Below are positions 58,315-64,000 of a DNA stretch of 64,000 bases, one piece after another; position 1 is the stretch's first letter, and each line of letters begins with the position of its first letter. Position numbers and translations under genes: made by a program. Source of the stretch: Limnanthes douglasii subsp. nivea (taxonomy: Eukaryota > Streptophyta > Magnoliopsida > Brassicales > Limnanthaceae); contig JAUPFV010000003.1 of the NCBI GenBank assembly GCA_036936605.1, forward strand, positions 75,438,273 to 75,502,272, given 5' to 3'. Below the pieces are notes generated by a model. The model was not told where the DNA came from. It made no database searches and saw nothing but the letters and a program-made list of their open reading frames with translations.

Positions 58315-59900
58315 AGTATAATAACCATCAAGTTTGAAGATATGATGCATGCATGGGTGATGAGATGACCGAATGATTATTCATCATATCACCCGAGCTA
58401 TTTCCAATGTCAACTGCCCCCGGTTCAGGTCCAATAATGTACACTTATTATAAAATATTCTTAACATATTACTTTCTTTTAGAAAATGAATGGTACAATG
58501 GAGGATTTGCGACTTGTTAGACGTTAATAATTTCATAATTTTAAGGGTGCAAGTATCCAATAAACTAAGCTCATTTAAGAAACAATCACAATCTATAACT
58601 AAGCCTAAGATCCAACCACTTCAATAAACCAAAAAAATGTGGAGCTCGAATGATTCTAAAAAAATTAAAAAAGTTCTATAAGTATCCAACAATAATAGTT
58701 ATCGTACACGTGACTATCGAGTCCTGACATGATGAAATTAAGAGCTCGTCAACAAGGGAGAGCTTCAAGAAATTTTTAAGAGTCGATCCCTTAATATAGT
58801 TAAGCGCACTCCATTATAGGCGTCACGGGCCAAGCCCCATACAAAAATACCAAAAGTTGGGATGCCCTCGGTAAACCATTCCATGAATTTATTTAAAGTA
58901 AGCCTTGATGATTAGATCATGATATGAACAAACATATTTTGGGTTCTATTGTTGAAGGATCATGTATCCACAAGACTTTCTAAAAGCATCATATATCTGA
59001 TTTTGGTGTTTAAATGGTAAAACAAACTTTGGTCCATCTTTCGCAGTCTCTCATTCATCCGATCATATTCGGCAATGATGACTTAAATAGGGTAGTAGAG
59101 GAAAATACATACATTTTAGTCATCATTCCGAGATTTTTATAACCAAAGTTTATCACATCAGGCTTGTATAAGAAACTCTATAAACATCTTGTACAAGAAG
59201 AGTTACAACCAAATCATAGGTATTATATCTCTTTTATCCTCGAAAAGGGTCCTCAACGGAGCCAAAACTCTAGTACTTGACGAGCAAACATTAGAAGCCA
59301 CCATCATCCAAGGGTTTATAGAAATAAAATCCAAACTATACAGATGATATTAGACGGACCATCGTCCTATAGAGCTATCATTCGCCAACTATGGCTCAAG
59401 CAAATGTGTTATTACATCAATTGTGCACCCGCGTGTACGCTATATTATCGAAATGTTTTTGGCATGATTTACAAAAATCAACGTATCTCTAAGGAATGTT
59501 ATGCTACTTGTCTCGATCCGAAATGATAGAAATTAATCATAGCCCCATCCTCCTAGATGATCTAGACGACCCGAGGGAGACCCCTAAATCATTGAGCCTG
59601 TGGAGTATAAGGTAATCTCTTAATAAGGAAATCATAAAAATAAAATATGATAGATCATTTGATAAGGGTTCCAGTTCGTGAGCAACGAACCATAATAGAT
59701 CACTTGCTGAAATTTAATATTTTTGTTTGCAAAAGGAAGGGGTTTCTCAAAAGCAGTGTCAAAAGTACCAAACTAAATAAAAATTAACGATAATCTCATA
59801 ACTTTGGTCTACTCAGAAATCAATTCAGTTTTAATTTTAGATAATACACGGTGGGTTGGTACGGTTATGACCACCCATATTTGTTTTTTTATTAAGGATA
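58315..59900 (+). pseudogene. Old debris with Tat-like protease/RT-linker remains
   Basis: The only recognisable part is about 59340-59800: a stretch ending QRISKECYATCL resembles the C-terminus of Tat protease (compare ..QKIARECYTTAL in F), followed by a DDPRETP-like pro-RT linker and a LLKFNIFVCKRKGF segment. 58315-59330 shows nothing I can assign. Orientation plus. Confidence 0.45.
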
Positions 59901-60379
59901 TGATAAAATACTGAATCCTCAATGATAGTGCAGTATCCACCGATTAAGGGAAGGAAACTTTATGGTTAGTTTATGTAATTTTTAATTGTTTTTCGCTAGT
60001 GAAAATTTATTGTATTTGGAATATATCAATATAAATTTAGATTTTTCCTATAAAAGACACCTTAAAAGATGTCAATCAATTACAAAATGACTATTTCTTA
60101 CACGATAATGTGATATGCACTATATATTTAACAATGAATAATATTTTATATTTATAATATACCAATTAAGCATCACAAAGATGTAACTGGCAAACTAACT
60201 TGAAAATCTAAATTTAGGTAAACTTTGACACAGGTACATAAGTAATATAAAAAAACTAAGTTTATCGTTAAAAGTTTGATTGAGTATATTTGATTATTCA
60301 GACTTTGGTACTTGTATTAAATGTATTAAAATGTAATATATACTAAAATAAACAAACGAGGAGGACGTAAAGCAAAACA
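59901..60379. other. AT-rich stretch, nothing recognised
   Basis: No coding signal or clear repeat structure seen on either strand. Confidence 0.6.
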
Positions 60380-61340
60380 AGTCTTAAAATTGATCTATAC
60401 CGACATCTGTGGACCATTCCCTAAAGAATCATGAAACGACAAAAAATAATTCATATAGTTCACATATGACTTCTCTTATTATGGATAACTCTAACTTTTT
60501 CATGACATATAAGAAAACCTAAATAAGTTCATATCTTTTAAGACTGAAGTTGAAAAATAACTAGGTAAAAATATTAAGTGCATTGGATATGACCGTACTG
60601 GTGTATACTATGAAATATATGACGAATTAGGTGAACAACTTCAACGATCATTTTCTAGATATCTAGAGGAGTGTGGAATATTCCACGAAACATGAATGAT
60701 GTATCTGAGAGGCAGAACAAAACACTAAATGATATAGTTAGAAGTATGATAAGTAACTCAACTATACTGCTATCACTCTGTAATAAACTGGTCCTCTATG
60801 TTTTAAAAATGTAACAAACAGATCCTTTTTGTACTAAATAGGTCCTTCATGTTTGTAATAAACAGGTCCCTTACGTTTTCAATTTGTAATAAACAGGTCC
60901 CTCAAATTTTCAGAAAAGGATCTGTTTGTTACGTTTTTAAAACATAGGGGACCGGTTTATTACAGAGACAAAGAATAGGGACTGGTGTGTTACAAGTGAC
61001 AAACATGGAGGACCTGTGGTGCTTTTAACCCGTTCACATTATATTCTAAATAGAGTTCTCACTAAGGAAACCGCTATGATCCCAAATTAGTTATGAACTA
61101 TGTGCAATCCTATTTCAAAGCATTTGAAAGTGTCCATCTGAAGCAAATGCCTATAAACCTTAAGAAAAAAATTGGACAATAAGAGGGTTAACCGTTATTT
61201 CATTAGATATTTTAACCATACAAAAGGTTGTAAGTTTTATGATCCTTCAACTTGTAGTATTTTTAAGATACAAAGATTAAAGTTTCTCGAGGATGTTGAG
61301 GTCGGAGGAAGAATTCATGAATAAATTTTATTTGGAGAAG
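60380..61340 (+). pseudogene. Ty1/copia integrase remnant (split by a foldback)
   Basis: Encodes, with stops and shifts, a copia integrase core: LIYTDICGPFP (first catalytic Asp), EVEK*LGKNIKCIGYDRTGVYY (second Asp region), YLEECGIF, and NKTL..IVRSMI. After the foldback it continues with YILNRVLTKE and a FYDPSTCSIFKIQRLKFLED-like C-terminal segment. This is a different superfamily from the surrounding Tat elements. Confidence 0.72.
60778..61030. mobile_element. Foldback/MITE inserted in the copia integrase
   Basis: 52-bp inverted arms (60778-60829 and 60914-60965) starting CTGTAATAAACTGGTCCTCT on the left and CTGTAATAAACCGGTCCCCT on the reverse complement of the right. Extra direct copies of AATAAACAGGTCC lie between them (near 60858 and 60888). 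Copia coding resumes just after 61030. Exact ends and TSD not resolved. Confidence 0.6.
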
Positions 61341-61895
61341 AATCCATAAAGATTCATAAAGATTCTAACAAGGATAAGTGAGTCATCAAGCCAATATATC
61401 GGCCAAAAGAAGGTTTTTTTTGTAGATTGATGATCAAAGATACAATGGTCATAAAGACAATACATCGGCCTAAAATAATATTTTTAATGGATTGATGCTC
61501 GAGTATCAGATGATTAGTTTTAATGATAGTCATTAAAGTTTTGTTCGAATATTAAGTCACTCAAGATAAATATTAGGTTCCATATAGAGAACAAAATAAA
61601 ATTATTCAAAGAAGTTCAAACTTTACCTCCTCATGAAAGAATAAAGTTTAGTTCTCTTAAGTATATCCATTAGAGATAAGAAGAACAATATATATTTGGA
61701 TAATATAATGTATTTTTAACAACATAAATATTCACGTGGGTAACATTAAACGATTTGTTATGCTTTTATAAAGTTATGAAGAGTTCTGATTCTCACTTGT
61801 AGATCAATGCTATAAGAAATAGTATAAATCAATGCAAGATAATGCAGTATGAGAGCTTGTCCCAAAGGAAAAAAATGATTGGTTGTAAGTGGGTT
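61341..61895 (+). pseudogene. Ty1/copia linker and start of RT
   Basis: Decayed linker, then RT N-terminus near 61740-61895 with KVMKSSDSHL and KKMIGCKWVY, the standard opening of copia RT. It breaks off at about 61896, where Tat RT sequence begins. Confidence 0.65.
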
Positions 61896-64000
61896 TACCT
61901 CAGATGTGTTTTATGTCCCCCAAATTGTCAACTGATATATTCTACTTCTGGTAATAAGTTGTTATCATTCATTGATATATTTGTGGGGTATAACCAAATA
62001 CAAATGAATCTGAAGGACCATAATAGCACTATATTCATAATAGACAGAGGCCTCAGTTACTATAAAGTTATGTCTTTCGGTTTGAAAAATATTAGGGCCC
62101 CTTACCCAAATCTGGTGAATAAAGATTTCGCAAGCCAAATTTGAAGAAATTTTTAGGTTTAAATTTATGATATGTTAATAAAAAAGATTAAGGATGAGGA
62201 TAATTTATCTAATCTCAAAAAAAACTTTCTCCAATTTGGAAGCTATTAACTTGAAGTTGAACTTACGGTCCATAAAGTTCTTGGGGTATGTTATGAGTGA
62301 AAATGGCATTCAGGCTGATCCGGTACAACTGAATGCACTACTTGCTATAGGCCCTTCAAGATCTACCAAAGAAGTTCAAATATCGACCATAAGATTACCT
62401 GCTCCAAACAGGTTTATATTAAGATCGTTTGATAAGTGTGCACCTTTTTTTAGGTTTTAAGAAACACTAAGAAGTTCAACTGGACCTCAGAGTGCGATGA
62501 GGTCTTTACTAAAATCAAAGAACATTTGTCTTCTCCGAAGACATTAACCAAACCAATGGCGGGTGAGAAGTTGTATATTTACTTGGTAGTATCCGATTAT
62601 GCAGTGAGCACAGGTTTGGTTCGGGAAGTCGACAGTTACCCTCGCCTTGTTTACTATATAAAGAAAAGTTTGTTAGACGTCAAGAAAAGATACTTAAAGT
62701 TGAAAAAGTTAGCTTTGGCTCTAGTAATAGCGACCCAAAAAATGAGACCCTATTTTTAAGCTCATTCGATTATTGTTCAAACTTCTTTCTTACTCAAAAA
62801 TATTTTTTAAAGATCGTATGTGTCGAGTCGAATGACTAAATGATCAATTGAATTGGGAGATTATGATATTGAATTTTCTCCTTGAACTGCGATTAAGGCA
62901 CAAGCTGTAGCAGACTTTCTGGTTGAATTCCATTCGTAGCGACCATCAATTAAATCAACTATTAAAAAATCTATAAATGAATGGATAGTTCGAATAGATA
63001 GAGGGTCAATCATGTCAAGTTGTGGGGTAGAAATTTTCTTACTATCTCTTTTTAGAGATTCAATGTACCAAGCAATATACTTCACTTTCAAGGCATCAAA
63101 AAAATGAAGCAGAGCATGAGGCAGTATTAACAGGATTAAGACTTTCCTAAATTTATGGTGCCAAAAGAGCTTGTTTAATAAGTGATTTGAAATTAATTAT
63201 ACATCAAGCCAGTGGGTAATCTGAATCTAGAAAAGATCATTTGATAAAATAACTGAAAGTATTGAGGAAAATGACAGTTTTCTTCAAATATGTTAAGTAC
63301 GAACATGTACCCCGAGCCGAAAATTTGACGGCTGATTCTCTAGAAACTATTGCTTATACTAAAACACACCATGGATCTTGATACATGAGTTCCATTAGAT
63401 ATTAACAGGTTTTAAAGTTGGAACAAGAACCAAGGAAGATTTCCAGGTTTGAACTATTACAAACAAATACTGGAGATATGAGATTAAAGAATTCATTACT
63501 AAGTTGCTTGTGGATAAAGTATTACCTAAAAAAATAAGGTTTAAAGCACATGGTTTTGTAGTCCTGGGGATATCCTCTATAAAATATCTCTTAGTAGGAC
63601 TTTGTTGCTATGCCTCAGGGATAATGAGTCTCAGATGATATTATCTGAATTACATGATATGAAGGGTTCTGCCCATTGTGATTATAAACATTTACCTGAA
63701 TGATTCTGCCTATTGTGGTTATAAAACTTTACCAGAAGGGTTCTATTGGCATTGTTTTATTGGCCTTCCATTATGGCAGATGCCAAAGAGCTAGTATGAT
63801 GGTGTGATCCTTGCCAAATATTTATAAACGCAATACATATGCAAGAAGTGTTACTAGAATTAATATATGAAGTGTTTCACTTTAACAGATAAGCGGTTGA
63901 CTTAATAAGACCTTTGTCAATGACATCTCGGGGTCATCAAAATATTATCATGGCATATGACTATTTTTCTGAGTGGATGGAAGAAAGGCCCCTCTTTGGT
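61896..64000 (+). pseudogene. Decayed Tat-lineage pol (element I), running off the window
   Basis: RT from STSGNKLLSFIDIFVGYNQIQ (61944 on), thumb (62270-62460), RNase H (62526-62760), aRNH (62960-63370; the acidic motif reads RIDRGS for RTDGGS), zinc finger (63640-63830) and the start of integrase with DYFSEW (63959 on). Stops in every frame. Truncated at its 5' side inside RT, where it abuts copia. A 37-bp tandem duplication disrupts the zinc finger. Confidence 0.8.
63667..63740 (+). repeat. 37-bp tandem duplication in the zinc finger of element I
   Basis: TTCTGCCCATTGTGATTATA (63667 on) repeats at 63704 as TTCTGCCTATTGTGGTTATA; two units. Confidence 0.75.

Overview
This window is a retrotransposon-packed stretch of a flowering-plant genome. 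I see no host gene, rRNA, tRNA or CRISPR array. The evidence for a plant is the content: Ty3/gypsy elements of the Tat lineage, recognised by a second, archaeal-type RNase H between RT-RNase H and integrase; L1-type LINE fragments; Ty1/copia remains; a Mutator-like TIR element with a Stowaway MITE inside it; and short (78-84 nt) GT-AG introns. The species cannot be named from sequence alone.

Layout. 1-6796: 3' part of Tat element A (+), with intact pol, an intact spliced antisense gene, PPT and 3' LTR. 6797-9171: LINE 3' fragment, a foldback element and the LTR-like leader of an old element H. 9172-11795 and 19191-19401: decayed gag-pro-RT of H, split by Tat element B (11796-19185, + strand, TSD TATAT). 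19402-19745: piece of the antisense gene of element E. 19746-23794: AT-rich, mostly unassigned DNA with a ~100-bp degenerate tandem repeat and a foldback. 23795-31185: a second copy of the LINE-foldback-H block, carrying a 1335-bp Mutator-like element (with a 239-bp Stowaway inside) and a 177-bp poly(A) retroposon that copy 1 lacks. 31186-58314: Tat element E (- strand), 3'-truncated, with Tat element G (32919-52981, + strand) inserted in its integrase and Tat element F (33674-43577, - strand, TSD CCATC) inserted in the gag of G. 58315-63998: old debris, namely Tat protease-like remains, a copia integrase/RT remnant split by a foldback, and a decayed Tat pol running off the window.

Shared plan. 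Elements A, B, F and G share one layout: gag-pro-RT-RH-aRNH-INT on the sense strand, then a ~3.8-kb 3' region carrying a convergent gene on the opposite strand, then PPT and LTR. E shows the parts it retains. The antisense gene has two exons and encodes about 960 residues: a low-complexity N-terminus, a globular domain resembling the plant family labelled 'putative gypsy type transposon', then a basic region, a coiled coil and an acidic tail. In A, B and G it has its own upstream promoter-like block (a TATA motif and a GACACGTGTC palindrome about 150-167 bp upstream of it). Between the convergent 3' ends of pol and the antisense gene, every complete copy has two CCTTGG-N4-CCAAGG-type hairpins, and just after the pol stop two TGTAAATA motifs. 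This conserved antisense unit is the best candidate here for an incompletely described system. Antisense ORFs in Tat-lineage elements (for example Grande and Retand) are already known; the intron, promoter block and paired-hairpin layout is what I read here.

History inferred from nesting: H and the LINE are oldest. E was truncated, and an ~11.4-kb duplicated segment was placed into its antisense gene. G then entered E and F entered G. LTR pairs differ by about 6% in G and about 3% in F (counted by eye), in agreement with that order. A is the best-preserved element.
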